DNA of 64,000 nt from positions 1-64,000 of the forward strand of contig CAJKWK010000005.1 in NCBI GenBank assembly GCA_905203555.1, given 5' to 3'. Origin of the DNA: an uncultured Lachnospiraceae bacterium. Its GTDB lineage: Bacteria > Bacillota > Clostridia > Lachnospirales > Lachnospiraceae. A model generated the notes under the pieces. It did not search any database. It was not told where the DNA came from and was given only the letters and a program-made list of their open reading frames with translations. Positions 28,639 to 37,007 of this stretch are shown here, in pieces. Made by a program: the position numbers and the translations under genes. Numbering within the stretch: position 1 is the stretch's first letter; the number at the start of each line of letters is the position of its first letter.

Positions 28639-29862
28639 ATGAGTAAAGAAAAAGTAGTATTGGCATATTCAGGTGGATTGGACACAACAGCTATCATTCC
28701 ATGGCTGAAAGAAAATTTTGACTATGAGGTAATCTGCTGCTGCATCGACTGCGGTCAGGGAGAAGAATTAGATGGATTGGAAGAACGTGCAAAATTATCA
28801 GGCGCTTCCAAACTATATATCGAAAACATCATCGACGAATTCTGTGACGATTACATCATGCCTTGTGTAAAAGCAGGAGCTGTTTATGAAAACAAATATC
28901 TGCTCGGAACATCCATGGCTCGTCCTGTTATTGCAAAACGTCTTGTAGAAATTGCACGTAAAGAAGGCGCTACAGCAATCTGTCACGGAGCTACCGGAAA
29001 AGGAAATGATCAGATTCGTTTTGAACTTGGAATCAAAGCACTTGCTCCGGATTTGAAGATTATTGCACCATGGCGTATGACAGATATCTGGACAATGCAG
29101 TCTCGTGAAGAAGAAATTGAATACTGTCAGGCACATGGCATCAATCTTCCTTTTGACACAAAACACAGCTACAGCCGCGACCGCAACTTGTGGCACATCA
29201 GTCATGAAGGTCTGGAACTGGAAGATCCTGCATGCGAGCCAAATTATGACGATCTGCTTGTACTCGGTGTATCTCCGGAAAAAGCGCCGGACGAGGCAGA
29301 ATATGTTACCATGACATTTGAAGCCGGTGTACCAAAAACTTTAAATGGAAAAGCAATGAAAGTTTCTGAGATTATCACTGAATTAAATGCTCTAGGCGGA
29401 AAACATGGCATTGGCATTGTAGATATTGTAGAAAATCGTGTAGTAGGAATGAAATCCCGCGGCGTATATGAAACACCGGGCGGAACAATCTTAATGGCTG
29501 CTCATGAACAATTAGAAGAACTCGTTCTGGATCGAGCTACATATGAAGTGAAAAAAGATATGGGAAATAAATTTGCACAGATTGTTTATGAAGGAAAATG
29601 GTTCACACCACTCCGCGAAGCAATTCAGGCTTTCATCGATGTTACACAGCAATATGTAACCGGTGAAGTGAAATTCAAACTGTACAAAGGCAACATCATC
29701 AAAGCCGGAGAAACTTCTCCATACTCTCTGTACAGTGAATCACTTGCAAGTTTCACTACCGGAGATTTGTATGATCACCACGATGCAGATGGATTCATTA
29801 CCCTGTTCGGACTTCCATTAAAAGTTCGCGCAATGAAAATGCAGGGAATGTTAGACGAATAA
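28639..29862 (+). CDS. argG: Argininosuccinate synthase
   Basis: It joins citrulline and aspartate in arginine synthesis. The PP-loop motif [18 protein letters not shown] opens the protein, with [15 protein letters not shown] and [20 protein letters not shown] further on; 407 residues is the family size. The ATG follows AGGAGGG. argH is not next to it. The gene is single, between ARG boxes and a strong terminator, about 9.5 kb from the argC operon but with the same operator layout. Confidence 0.97.
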   Translation: MSKEKVVLAYSGGLDTTAIIPWLKENFDYEVICCCIDCGQGEELDGLEERAKLSGASKLYIENIIDEFCDDYIMPCVKAGAVYENKYLLGTSMARPVIAKRLVEIARKEGATAICHGATGKGNDQIRFELGIKALAPDLKIIAPWRMTDIWTMQSREEEIEYCQAHGINLPFDTKHSYSRDRNLWHISHEGLELEDPACEPNYDDLLVLGVSPEKAPDEAEYVTMTFEAGVPKTLNGKAMKVSEIITELNALGGKHGIGIVDIVENRVVGMKSRGVYETPGGTILMAAHEQLEELVLDRATYEVKKDMGNKFAQIVYEGKWFTPLREAIQAFIDVTQQYVTGEVKFKLYKGNIIKAGETSPYSLYSESLASFTTGDLYDHHDADGFITLFGLPLKVRAMKMQGMLDE

Positions 29863-29871
29863 GAGTCATTA

Positions 29872-29907
29872 AAAACGAGGAACAGCGACTGCTGTTCCTC
29901 GTTTTTT
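29872..29907 (+). terminator. Terminator of argG
   Basis: A 15-bp perfect stem AAAACGAGGAACAGC (29872-29886) with its complement at 29891-29905, a 4-base loop and a T run. Confidence 0.92.
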
Positions 29908-29915
29908 AAGTAAAA

Positions 29916-30593
29916 TCATAATGAGCGAAGTTCATCTGCAAGATCTGACTGAATCTCACTTTCAATATAACTTGCCATAAATGCTTTCATACAATTTCTG
30001 CTATAGCGATTGCCATGAATTATCTGTCCCATTCTGCGTACAGTATCTTCTACAGTATCATTAATTAAAATATAGTCATACTGTTCTGCACACAAAATCT
30101 GCTCCTGTGCAGCGAGAAGATGTTCTTCAATCACATCTTCCTTTCCATCATGTCTTTCACGCACACGTTTCTCCAGTTCTTCCCATGTTTGCGGCAAAAT
30201 AAAAATCAAAGTTGCATCCGGACACATTGCACGAATCTTCATCGCACCCATAACATCTGCGATCATGATGACATTTTTCCCACGTCCCCGTTCCTCTTCT
30301 ACTGCTCTGCGTGGGGTACCATATCCATTCAGATTATAGTAACTGTACTCCAATAGCTGCTGAGAACGAACCATCCGGTCAAATTCTGTATTAGACAGGA
30401 AATAATGTTCTCTTCCCTCTTCTTCCTCAGGACGCGGCTGTCTGGTTGTTACTGTCGTACATTTAACTGCATTGGGATGCAGTTCCATGTATGATTGAAT
30501 GATCGTCCTTTTTCCCACCTCACTTGGTCCTGATATCACGATTAATTGACCATGCTCCGCTATTTTATCAAAATACTGTTTCTCTGTACTCAT
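29916..30593 (-). CDS. Guanylate-kinase-like protein (divergent P-loop)
   Basis: A 225-residue protein with the guanylate kinase fold: LIVISGPSEVGKRTIIQSY, the GMP-binding TTRQPRPEEEEGREHYFLS, VIMIADVMGAMKIR and a final VEDTVRRMGQII. The P-loop reads GPSEVGKRT where the housekeeping enzyme has GPSG-x-GKGT or GKST, so it may be a paralogue rather than the essential gmk. A ~35-residue C-terminal extension follows. The ATG has AAAGGAG upstream. Its regulatory role is unknown. Confidence 0.8.
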   Translation of the reverse strand: MSTEKQYFDKIAEHGQLIVISGPSEVGKRTIIQSYMELHPNAVKCTTVTTRQPRPEEEEGREHYFLSNTEFDRMVRSQQLLEYSYYNLNGYGTPRRAVEEERGRGKNVIMIADVMGAMKIRAMCPDATLIFILPQTWEELEKRVRERHDGKEDVIEEHLLAAQEQILCAEQYDYILINDTVEDTVRRMGQIIHGNRYSRNCMKAFMASYIESEIQSDLADELRSL

Positions 30594-30662
30594 ATATTCA
30601 ACTCCTTTCTCATTTCATTCTTTTCATACAAAGATATGCTGTATTTTTATCCTATTAATATG

Positions 30663-30691
30663 ATTATACAAATATCTCCCTTAGAACACAA
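30663..30691 (-). promoter_or_regulatory. Promoter of the guanylate-kinase-like gene
   Basis: TTGTGT (30686-30691), 17 bp, TATAAT (30663-30668) on the minus strand. The rest of the gap to 30851 is AT-rich and holds two copies of TTTTATTAACAC (30710-30732), of unknown meaning. Confidence 0.5.
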
Positions 30692-30851
30692 CAAAAGATA
30701 TTTTATTAACACGAACGATTTTTTATTAACACACTTGATTTTTTCTTCACAAATTATCTATGTATAAGTTTCCATTTTCTTACATAACCTATCTTAGAAT
30801 CATCCCCCATTATTTATAAACATTTATATATTTTAAAGAAAGGAATCGTAT

Positions 30852-31598
30852 ATGAAACCCAAAATCGGCATTATTGTCTGCGGCTTTATCGAACAGAATC
30901 AATTCGTTGCAAATCCTTACATCCAATCCGTCCGCTATTCCGGCGGAATCCCTCTGATTCTGCCTCTGATTCGCTCAGATCGGATCCTGGAAGAATACAT
31001 TTCCCTTTGTGATGGTTTTCTTTTTTGTGGTGGAAACGATATCACGCCTCTGCTCTTTGGACAAGAGCCACAAAATGGAAATGGAAAAACCAACATCACA
31101 CTGGATTTATTTCAAATTCGAATTATGAAACAAATATTAGAAACGGAAAAACCTGTTTTTGCCATCTGTCGGGGAATGCAAGTATTAAATGTAGCCTGCG
31201 GCGGTACTATATATCAGGATTTTCCCCTACAGCCCGGAAAGCACCTGGATCACATGCAGCAATCTTATTCCCGCCAGGAAGTCAGTCACAAAATATTTGT
31301 CACAGCCAAATCTCAACTACGCGACTATATCGGCAACTGTTTATTCGTAAACAGTTATCACCACCAGTCTTTAGACGAAGTCGGAAAAAATCTTTCCGTA
31401 AGCGCCACTGCATCAGACCATACCATCGAAGCAATTGAAATGCCCTCTCATCCATTTGTAATCGGTGTGCAATGGCATCCAGAAAGTATGTATCGCTCCT
31501 CATCCGAGATGCGCGAATTATTTGGAAATTTTATTCTGAAATCAAGCATGGCTCATAATTCTTCAATTTACGGACATACTACTCCTGTAGCAAATTAA
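30852..31598 (+). CDS. Class I glutamine-amidotransferase-like hydrolase (PuuD type)
   Basis: A 248-residue gamma-glutamyl-GABA-hydrolase-type protein. It has FCGGNDITPLLFG, the nucleophile elbow FAICRGMQVLNVACGG with Cys, and the His-Glu of VQWHPESMY. The PuuD family cleaves gamma-glutamyl amides; the natural substrate is unknown here. The ATG is preceded by AAAGGAA. Two small coat-like genes follow with good ribosome sites, ending at a terminator, so the three form a likely operon. Confidence 0.87.
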   Translation: MKPKIGIIVCGFIEQNQFVANPYIQSVRYSGGIPLILPLIRSDRILEEYISLCDGFLFCGGNDITPLLFGQEPQNGNGKTNITLDLFQIRIMKQILETEKPVFAICRGMQVLNVACGGTIYQDFPLQPGKHLDHMQQSYSRQEVSHKIFVTAKSQLRDYIGNCLFVNSYHHQSLDEVGKNLSVSATASDHTIEAIEMPSHPFVIGVQWHPESMYRSSSEMRELFGNFILKSSMAHNSSIYGHTTPVAN

Positions 31599-31627
31599 TC
31601 TTTTACACATTTTTAGGAGGTAATGAT

Positions 31628-31810
31628 ATGTCTGAAATATCAATACTTGATTTACAAAATCTCCGTCATTTAATTGGCGGCTATGACACCACACACGCAA
31701 AAATGACTGACTACGCTTCACAGACAGAAGATGCCGAAATCAAGAAACTCTTCCAGGACGCCGCAGATTCTGCAATGAAAAACAAACAAGAACTTATGAA
31801 ATTCCTATAA
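31628..31810 (+). CDS. Small CotF/coat-like helical protein
   Basis: A 60-residue protein beginning MSEISILDLQNLRHLIGGYD. The helix KMTDYASQTEDAEIKKLFQD followed by KNKQELMKFL resembles the helix pair of CotF-like coat proteins, which have a ferritin-like fold. AGGAGG precedes the ATG. It lies between the amidotransferase and a second coat-like gene. A role in spore or surface layers is inferred only from the resemblance. Confidence 0.6.
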   Translation: MSEISILDLQNLRHLIGGYDTTHAKMTDYASQTEDAEIKKLFQDAADSAMKNKQELMKFL

Positions 31811-31838
31811 CAAAATCCCATGATAAGGAGTGTTGAAA

Positions 31839-32096
31839 ATGAACGAGAAAACAATGGTTTCTGACGCTTTGGTCGGAGTAAACGGTGAACTGAAAATGTT
31901 TGGTGATATGATTCCCCAAACAGAAAACAAAGAACTCAAACAATGCCTGAAACAGATTCGAAATGAATGTGAAATGTCACAGGAGAAATTGTATCAGGTT
32001 GCCCGCGAAAAGAGTTATTATGTACCTGCAGCGAAAGCTACCAGAGAAGAAGTCGAGCATGTGAAAAATATTCTGACACAGCCAAAAATGTTTTAA
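31839..32096 (+). CDS. Coat F (CotF)-like protein
   Basis: An 85-residue protein with the CotF pattern: MVSDALVGVNGELKMFGDMI, then ELKQCLKQIRNECEMSQEKLYQVA and SYYVPAAKAT. The ATG at 31839 has AAGGAG 8 bases upstream; GTG and TTG codons just before it lie too close to that site. With the preceding 60-residue protein it looks like two halves of the coat helix bundle. A terminator follows 6 bp later. Confidence 0.7.
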   Translation: MNEKTMVSDALVGVNGELKMFGDMIPQTENKELKQCLKQIRNECEMSQEKLYQVAREKSYYVPAAKATREEVEHVKNILTQPKMF

Positions 32097-32101
32097 AAAA
32101 G

Positions 32102-32143
32102 AAAACCTCAAGCCGAGAAATTACTTTCTCTCTTGAGGTTTTT
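32102..32143. terminator. Rho-independent terminator
   Basis: AAAACCTCAAG (32102-32112) pairs with CTTGAGGTTTT (32132-32142), with an inner GAGAAA/TTTCTC stem and a T run. It separates the coat-like operon from the convergent aminotransferase. Confidence 0.88.
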
Positions 32144-32160
32144 AGCTATTTCTTTGAATC

Positions 32161-33447
32161 CTACAGATTTCCCAACAGTTTATCAATGCTCACCAGTTTA
32201 ACGCTCAGCACAAAGATTTCTGTTGCAACTTTCAACTCTTCCGGTGTCGGATAAGATGGTGCAATACGGATATTGCTATCCTTCGGATCCTTTCCATACG
32301 GGAATGTAGCGCCTGCTGCTGTCATCACAAGTCCTGCTTCTTTTGCTTTCGCTACAATCGCTTTCGCGCATCCTTCCATAGAATCGAAAGAAATAAAATA
32401 TCCTCCGTATGGTTTCAGCCAGGAACCGATTTCCAATCCACCCAGTTCTCTCTCCAGCGTATCTGTTACTGCATCAAATTTTGGACGCAGAATATCTGCG
32501 TGTTTTTTCATGTGTTCTACCATACCATGAATATCTTTAAAATATCTCGCGTGGCGGAGCTGATTCACCTTATCATGTCCGATTGTCTGCACCTGCATCA
32601 TTCTGCGGATATCTTTCAGATTGTTATCTGATGCTGCAATTGCAGCAATTCCGGAACCTGGAAAACTAATCTTGGAAGTTGATGCGAACTTATACACCAT
32701 ATCCGGATTGCCTTCTTTTTTACATTCCATTAAAATTTCAATCAGATAATCCTGCTTATCTTCATATAAATGATGGATTCCATATGCATTATCCCAGAAA
32801 ATACGGAAATCCTTTGCTGCCGGTTTCAAACAAGCAAAACGATGTACAGTTTCATCAGAATATGTGATCCCCTGTGGGTTTGAATACTTCGGAACACACC
32901 AGATTCCCTTGATAGACTCATCTTCTGCCACCAGTTTTTCCACCAGATCCATATCCGGTCCTGTTGGAGTCATTGGTATATTGATCATCTCAATACCAAA
33001 ATGTTCTGTAATCGCAAAATGTCTGTCATATCCCGGTACAGGACAGAGAAATTTCACTTTATCTAACTTTGCCCATGGAGTATTGCCCATAATACCGCAG
33101 ATCATTGCACGAGCAACTGTATCATACATGACATTCAGACTGGAATTACCAAAAATTACAATATTATCTTTTGGGACTTCCATCATATCCGCAAGAAGCT
33201 GTTTTGCTTCTGTAATCCCATCCAGTACTCCGTAATTTCGACAGTCAACTCCATCTACTCCAACCAAATCTGAATCTGCTTTCAATACATCCAGCATACC
33301 CATGGACAGATTCAACTGCTCAGTAGACGGCTTTCCACGAGACATATCCAGCTTCAATCCCTTAGCTTTTATATCATCATACTGCTTTTCCAGCTCTTGT
33401 TTCAGTTCTTCCAACTCTTCTACACTTAAATCTTTATACGGTGTCAT
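32161..33447 (-). CDS. Aspartate aminotransferase, type Ic (class I/II fold)
   Basis: A 428-residue PLP enzyme of the Asp-aminotransferase/MocR-like group. Features are LDMSRGKPSTEQLNLS at the substrate-binding N-terminus, the PLP Lys in FASTSKISFPGSGIAA and the Arg in DSNIRIAPSYP. The ATG at 33447 has GGAGG 7 bases upstream; the ATG two codons earlier abuts that site. It probably exchanges amino groups between aspartate and 2-oxoglutarate, feeding the arg and other amino-acid pathways nearby. It is a single gene with its own promoter. Confidence 0.88.
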   Translation of the reverse strand: MTPYKDLSVEELEELKQELEKQYDDIKAKGLKLDMSRGKPSTEQLNLSMGMLDVLKADSDLVGVDGVDCRNYGVLDGITEAKQLLADMMEVPKDNIVIFGNSSLNVMYDTVARAMICGIMGNTPWAKLDKVKFLCPVPGYDRHFAITEHFGIEMINIPMTPTGPDMDLVEKLVAEDESIKGIWCVPKYSNPQGITYSDETVHRFACLKPAAKDFRIFWDNAYGIHHLYEDKQDYLIEILMECKKEGNPDMVYKFASTSKISFPGSGIAAIAASDNNLKDIRRMMQVQTIGHDKVNQLRHARYFKDIHGMVEHMKKHADILRPKFDAVTDTLERELGGLEIGSWLKPYGGYFISFDSMEGCAKAIVAKAKEAGLVMTAAGATFPYGKDPKDSNIRIAPSYPTPEELKVATEIFVLSVKLVSIDKLLGNL

Positions 33448-33481
33448 AGCCATTCCTCCACTTTTTTACTCACTGATTAGT

Positions 33482-33510
33482 ATTCTATACAATTTTTGAC
33501 ATTTCGTCAA
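33482..33510 (-). promoter_or_regulatory. Promoter of the aminotransferase gene
   Basis: TTGACG (33505-33510), 17 bp, TAGAAT (33482-33487) on the minus strand, about 35 bp upstream of the ATG. Confidence 0.75.
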
Positions 33511-33605
33511 TCATTTCTTGCAAAAAAGTCTAATTTCAAAATGATTTTTAGCGTTTCGCCATTTTTCTATGAAATATTTTTTGTTTTCATATTCATTTTT
33601 CATTT

Positions 33606-34463
33606 TCAAACCTTAGGCCGATATCGCATATCCGATACAGTATAGACTGTGATAAATGCATCCGGATCCTCATGATTGATATAATCCATCAACTTTTGAT
33701 ATTCCCCTTTATCTACAATTGTAATAATTTCATTGTGTTTCTCCATATTATAAGCACCAATCGCCTCATATACGGTTGCCCCGCTATGAAGTTCATGCAG
33801 AATAAACTCCCGCAGTTCTTTCTCTTTCTTTGTAATAATACAAACCCTTCGTTTCAGATTCTGCCCAAAAATAAAATGATCCAATACCATTCCATTAAAA
33901 TAAGTTCCAAGAATACTCAGCACAACCGCTTTTTTATCGTATACAAGTGCGGAAGAAAGAGCCACACACATTCCGGACAGCGACATCGCTTTTCCCAGTT
34001 CCATATGCAGATATTTATTCATAATTTTCGCTACAATATCCAAACCACCGGAAGATGCATTTCGATTAAATAAAATACTAAGCCCAAAACTCACAACTAA
34101 AATGTAACAAAGCACATCTAATTCCGCACTTCCTGTCATGGACTCAAAATTTGGAAATAATTTTTCAAATAATGCCAAAAACACCGGCAGTACAACGCTG
34201 GTATAAACAGTCTTAACACCAAATTCCTTCCCGCAGGTCATAAACCCGATGATCAAAAGTACCACATTCAAAATCATAGTAATCGCAGACAAAGGCAGCG
34301 AAATAAAATTCGACAATACAATTCCCAATCCTGAAATACTGCTGACAGATGTCTGACTCGGTACAAGGAAGAAATATACAGCCGCTGCAATTACGGCAAC
34401 CGCTCCTGTCAATATTATAGTTTCTTTTATAATTCCCGTATAATTAAGTTGTTTCGTTTTCAT
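33606..34463 (-). CDS. YitT-family membrane protein with DUF2179
   Basis: A 285-residue protein with five to six hydrophobic helices (first VAVIAAAVYFFLV, then GLGIVLSNFISLPL) and the conserved NRNASSGGLDIVAKIMNKYL. A soluble C-terminal DUF2179 domain follows (CIITKKEKELREFILHELHSGATVYEAIGAY). Function is unknown. Its ATG overlaps the upstream stop (ATGA), so it is translationally coupled to the unknown membrane gene. Confidence 0.88.
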   Translation of the reverse strand: MKTKQLNYTGIIKETIILTGAVAVIAAAVYFFLVPSQTSVSSISGLGIVLSNFISLPLSAITMILNVVLLIIGFMTCGKEFGVKTVYTSVVLPVFLALFEKLFPNFESMTGSAELDVLCYILVVSFGLSILFNRNASSGGLDIVAKIMNKYLHMELGKAMSLSGMCVALSSALVYDKKAVVLSILGTYFNGMVLDHFIFGQNLKRRVCIITKKEKELREFILHELHSGATVYEAIGAYNMEKHNEIITIVDKGEYQKLMDYINHEDPDAFITVYTVSDMRYRPKV

Positions 34464-35254
34464 CCTCTGATCCTTTTCTTTATCTTTTTCACATCATAAT
34501 TCACATTCACACCCAATATTGTTTTGATCAGCCAAATAAAGAACACAAGCACTAAGATTGGAATAACACATGCAGTTACCAGCATAACAGCCAGTGATTC
34601 AATAAAATTGATCAAAACGGTTTCCATCTTCTCAATAATTCCGGATACACCGCCTTTTACAGTATCTACAAGATTCTCAAAAAAGCCTTTTTCATCTTCC
34701 GCCTCTGCACTTTCCTCTAAAACCTCTGTTGCTTCTTTTGCAGATTCCATCGTACTTTCTATAGATACACGATATGTATCCTCTATAATGTTGGAAACTT
34801 GCACACTTGCCGGAATAACCAAAACAATCGCCGCAGCAAACAACACAATTCTGGCAATCAGATTCTTTAGCAGCTCATTTTTTCTGTAAATATATACACA
34901 GAACAGGATACAGGCAACCGGGATCAAAATCTTAAATGTCACATACCCGGTTATGGTCAGCAAATATTTTTCCAAAAACAGCGCACACAACACAATTAAA
35001 AAGTATGCGCTCAAATCTGTCAGCTTTTCTGCTATCGGAAGTCCTGCATCCCCCGGGATCAATGTAATTGCTGCCGACGCCGCAGTTGACGTAGCTGTCA
35101 TTTCCAATACTGTTTCCTGCTTCTCATTCAAAGAAGCAATGGTTTTCTCATGAAATTCCGGAGAAGAAACCATTTTCGCAACAACAAAAAATGATACGCA
35201 GGCAATCACCACTGCTGCCACTGTCATAATAATTTTCTTTGTTTTTTCGTTCAT
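34460..35254 (-). CDS. Unrecognised multi-pass membrane protein
   Basis: I do not recognise this 264-residue protein. It has an N-terminal hydrophobic segment (IIMTVAAVVIACVSFFVVA), a 40-residue outside stretch, three helices (near residues 85-155), an acidic segment rich in Ser, Glu and Ala (ESTMESAKEATEVLEESAEAED), and a final long helix (AVMLVTACVIPILVLVFFIWLI) before a basic tail. It overlaps ogt upstream and the YitT gene downstream by 4 bp each. Confidence 0.75.
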   Translation of the reverse strand: MNEKTKKIIMTVAAVVIACVSFFVVAKMVSSPEFHEKTIASLNEKQETVLEMTATSTAASAAITLIPGDAGLPIAEKLTDLSAYFLIVLCALFLEKYLLTITGYVTFKILIPVACILFCVYIYRKNELLKNLIARIVLFAAAIVLVIPASVQVSNIIEDTYRVSIESTMESAKEATEVLEESAEAEDEKGFFENLVDTVKGGVSGIIEKMETVLINFIESLAVMLVTACVIPILVLVFFIWLIKTILGVNVNYDVKKIKKRIRG

Positions 35255-35757
35255 TTTACTCTCACTCCTATGTTCTCTATTTTTAATAATGCAATCTTTT
35301 TCTCAATCCCGCCGGCATAGCCTGTCAGACTTCCATCCGCCCCAAGCACGCGATGACAAGGTACAATAATAGAAATGGGATTGTGTCCGACTGCGCCGCC
35401 TACTGCCTGTGCTGACATACGCGAAATTCCTCTCTGTTTCGCAATAATCGCTGCAATTTCACCGTATGTCATGCTCTCTCCATACGGAATCGTCAATAAT
35501 ATTTTCCACACAGCTTTTCTAAATTCAGTTCCTTCCAGTTTCAATTCCGGTATAAAGTCCGGAACTTCTCCTTGAAAATACAATTCCAGCCATCGAATTG
35601 TATCTCGGAATACAGGCAGGTCTTTGTCTTCCGACTCCTCTTTCCATGTATTTGCAATATATTTCTGCTTATCAAACCACAGCCCCGTAAGCGCTTTTCC
35701 ATCGGAACCCATTATCATACCGCCAATAGGGGATTTGTAATGATGTGCGTATTCCAT
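35251..35757 (-). CDS. ogt: Methylated-DNA--protein-cysteine methyltransferase
   Basis: A 168-residue suicide DNA-repair enzyme that takes the methyl group from O6-methylguanine. It has the Ada/Ogt winged helix, RMSAQAVGGAVGHNPISIIVPCHRVLG with the acceptor Cys in PCHR, and TGYAGGIEKK. The ATG at 35757 has GAGGTAAGT upstream; a TTG six codons before lies ahead of that site. It is the first gene of ogt-membrane protein-YitT, joined by ATGA overlaps. Confidence 0.93.
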   Translation of the reverse strand: MEYAHHYKSPIGGMIMGSDGKALTGLWFDKQKYIANTWKEESEDKDLPVFRDTIRWLELYFQGEVPDFIPELKLEGTEFRKAVWKILLTIPYGESMTYGEIAAIIAKQRGISRMSAQAVGGAVGHNPISIIVPCHRVLGADGSLTGYAGGIEKKIALLKIENIGVRVK

Positions 35758-35930
35758 ACTTACCTCTTTTCCCAAATCAAATTACAGGCTTTCTCATCCG
35801 TTCATTTTAATTGGGCCTCCTTCCATCAATGCAGCCGGACTACTGCGATTGCCTCTAAACAACCTCCATACTATTCTATCATTTTATAAAAACAATTGCA
35901 TCATAAAAAAGGAAAGCAGGTATTTACAAA

Positions 35931-35972
35931 AGTTAATAGCTATTTAGATAAATTTCTAAATAGCTATTAACT
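35931..35972 (-). terminator. Perfect 18-bp inverted repeat after apbE
   Basis: Arms AGTTAATAGCTATTTAGA (35931-35948) and its complement (35955-35972) surround a 6-base loop, touching the apbE stop. It is probably the apbE terminator, although the T run beyond it is short and broken. Confidence 0.6.
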
Positions 35973-37006
35973 CATTGCACTTCATTCCATATAACATTTT
36001 TATTAAAATTTTCACTAAAATGTAATTCACCGTCTTCTGTAATAAAAACCGCCTGTACATCCTCCAGCGAATCAACCAATTCCATTCCTTTCTCCAAACC
36101 TAATGCAAAACACGTCGTACTCAAGGCATCTCCATCCACTGACTTCTCTGAGAAAATTGTTACACTTGTCAAATCATTTTCATACGGATACCCGCTTTTC
36201 GGATCTAAAATGTGATGATAAAAAACTCCGTCTTTTTCAAAGCAACGCTCATAGATTCCCGATGATACAACAGATCGATTTCTGATTTCTGCTGTAGCGA
36301 TTGTTTCACTCCTCTTGGCAAATGGCTTTTGGATTCCCACTCGAAATGCATCTCCATCCGGTTTCTCTCCTACGCACAATATGTTGCCGCCCAGGTCAAT
36401 GATCGCACTTTCTACTCCCTCCTCGATCAAAAATTCCTTCATGCGATCAGCAATATACCCTTTTGCAATCGCTCCCAACTCAATTCCCATACCTTCCTCA
36501 GCAAATCGAATCCGATTGCCATTTAACTCTACTTTTCTATAATCAACTAATCGGCTCGCCTCGTTGATCTGCTCTGCATCCGGCACTTCCGGCTCTTCTG
36601 CTGTAAAATCCCACAGAGAAGAAACCGGCTCAATTGTAATGTCAAATGCGCCATCAGATTGCTCGCTGTAATACAATCCTAATCTGATAAGCTCTGCACA
36701 TTCCTCTGACAACACATACTCTCCATTTTCTTTTGGGAGAGTCCCCTGATTTAACTGATACAATTCACTATCTGTTCTTGTCCTGCTGAAAATCTGCTCG
36801 TAACGGTCACAAAGTTCCATAGCGTTATTTAATACTGTTTCATCTTCTAATTCATAGGCAGTGATTTGAATTGCTGTATTCAGCTTAAATCCACTGACAC
36901 TTACAGCCTCTTCTGTGGATTGCTTCCGCATATAGAAAACAAGAAAACCTAGCAGCACAACCAGAAAGGCTGCTCCGATATATTTCATATTTTTCTTTTT
37001 CGCCAT
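35972..37006 (-). CDS. apbE: FAD:protein FMN transferase (ApbE)
   Basis: A 344-residue flavin transferase that attaches FMN to Thr of Na+-pumping Rnf/Nqr subunits or other flavoproteins outside the membrane. It has one N-terminal anchor (YIGAAFLVVLLGFLVFYM) without a lipobox, ELGAIAKGYIADRM, IIDLGGNILCVG and HHILDPKSGYP. The ATG at 37006 has GAGGG from the end of the upstream gene. It overlaps nothing but follows the CDF gene by 1 bp, suggesting co-expression. Confidence 0.93.
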   Translation of the reverse strand: MAKKKNMKYIGAAFLVVLLGFLVFYMRKQSTEEAVSVSGFKLNTAIQITAYELEDETVLNNAMELCDRYEQIFSRTRTDSELYQLNQGTLPKENGEYVLSEECAELIRLGLYYSEQSDGAFDITIEPVSSLWDFTAEEPEVPDAEQINEASRLVDYRKVELNGNRIRFAEEGMGIELGAIAKGYIADRMKEFLIEEGVESAIIDLGGNILCVGEKPDGDAFRVGIQKPFAKRSETIATAEIRNRSVVSSGIYERCFEKDGVFYHHILDPKSGYPYENDLTSVTIFSEKSVDGDALSTTCFALGLEKGMELVDSLEDVQAVFITEDGELHFSENFNKNVIWNEVQ

Positions 37007-37007
37007 C

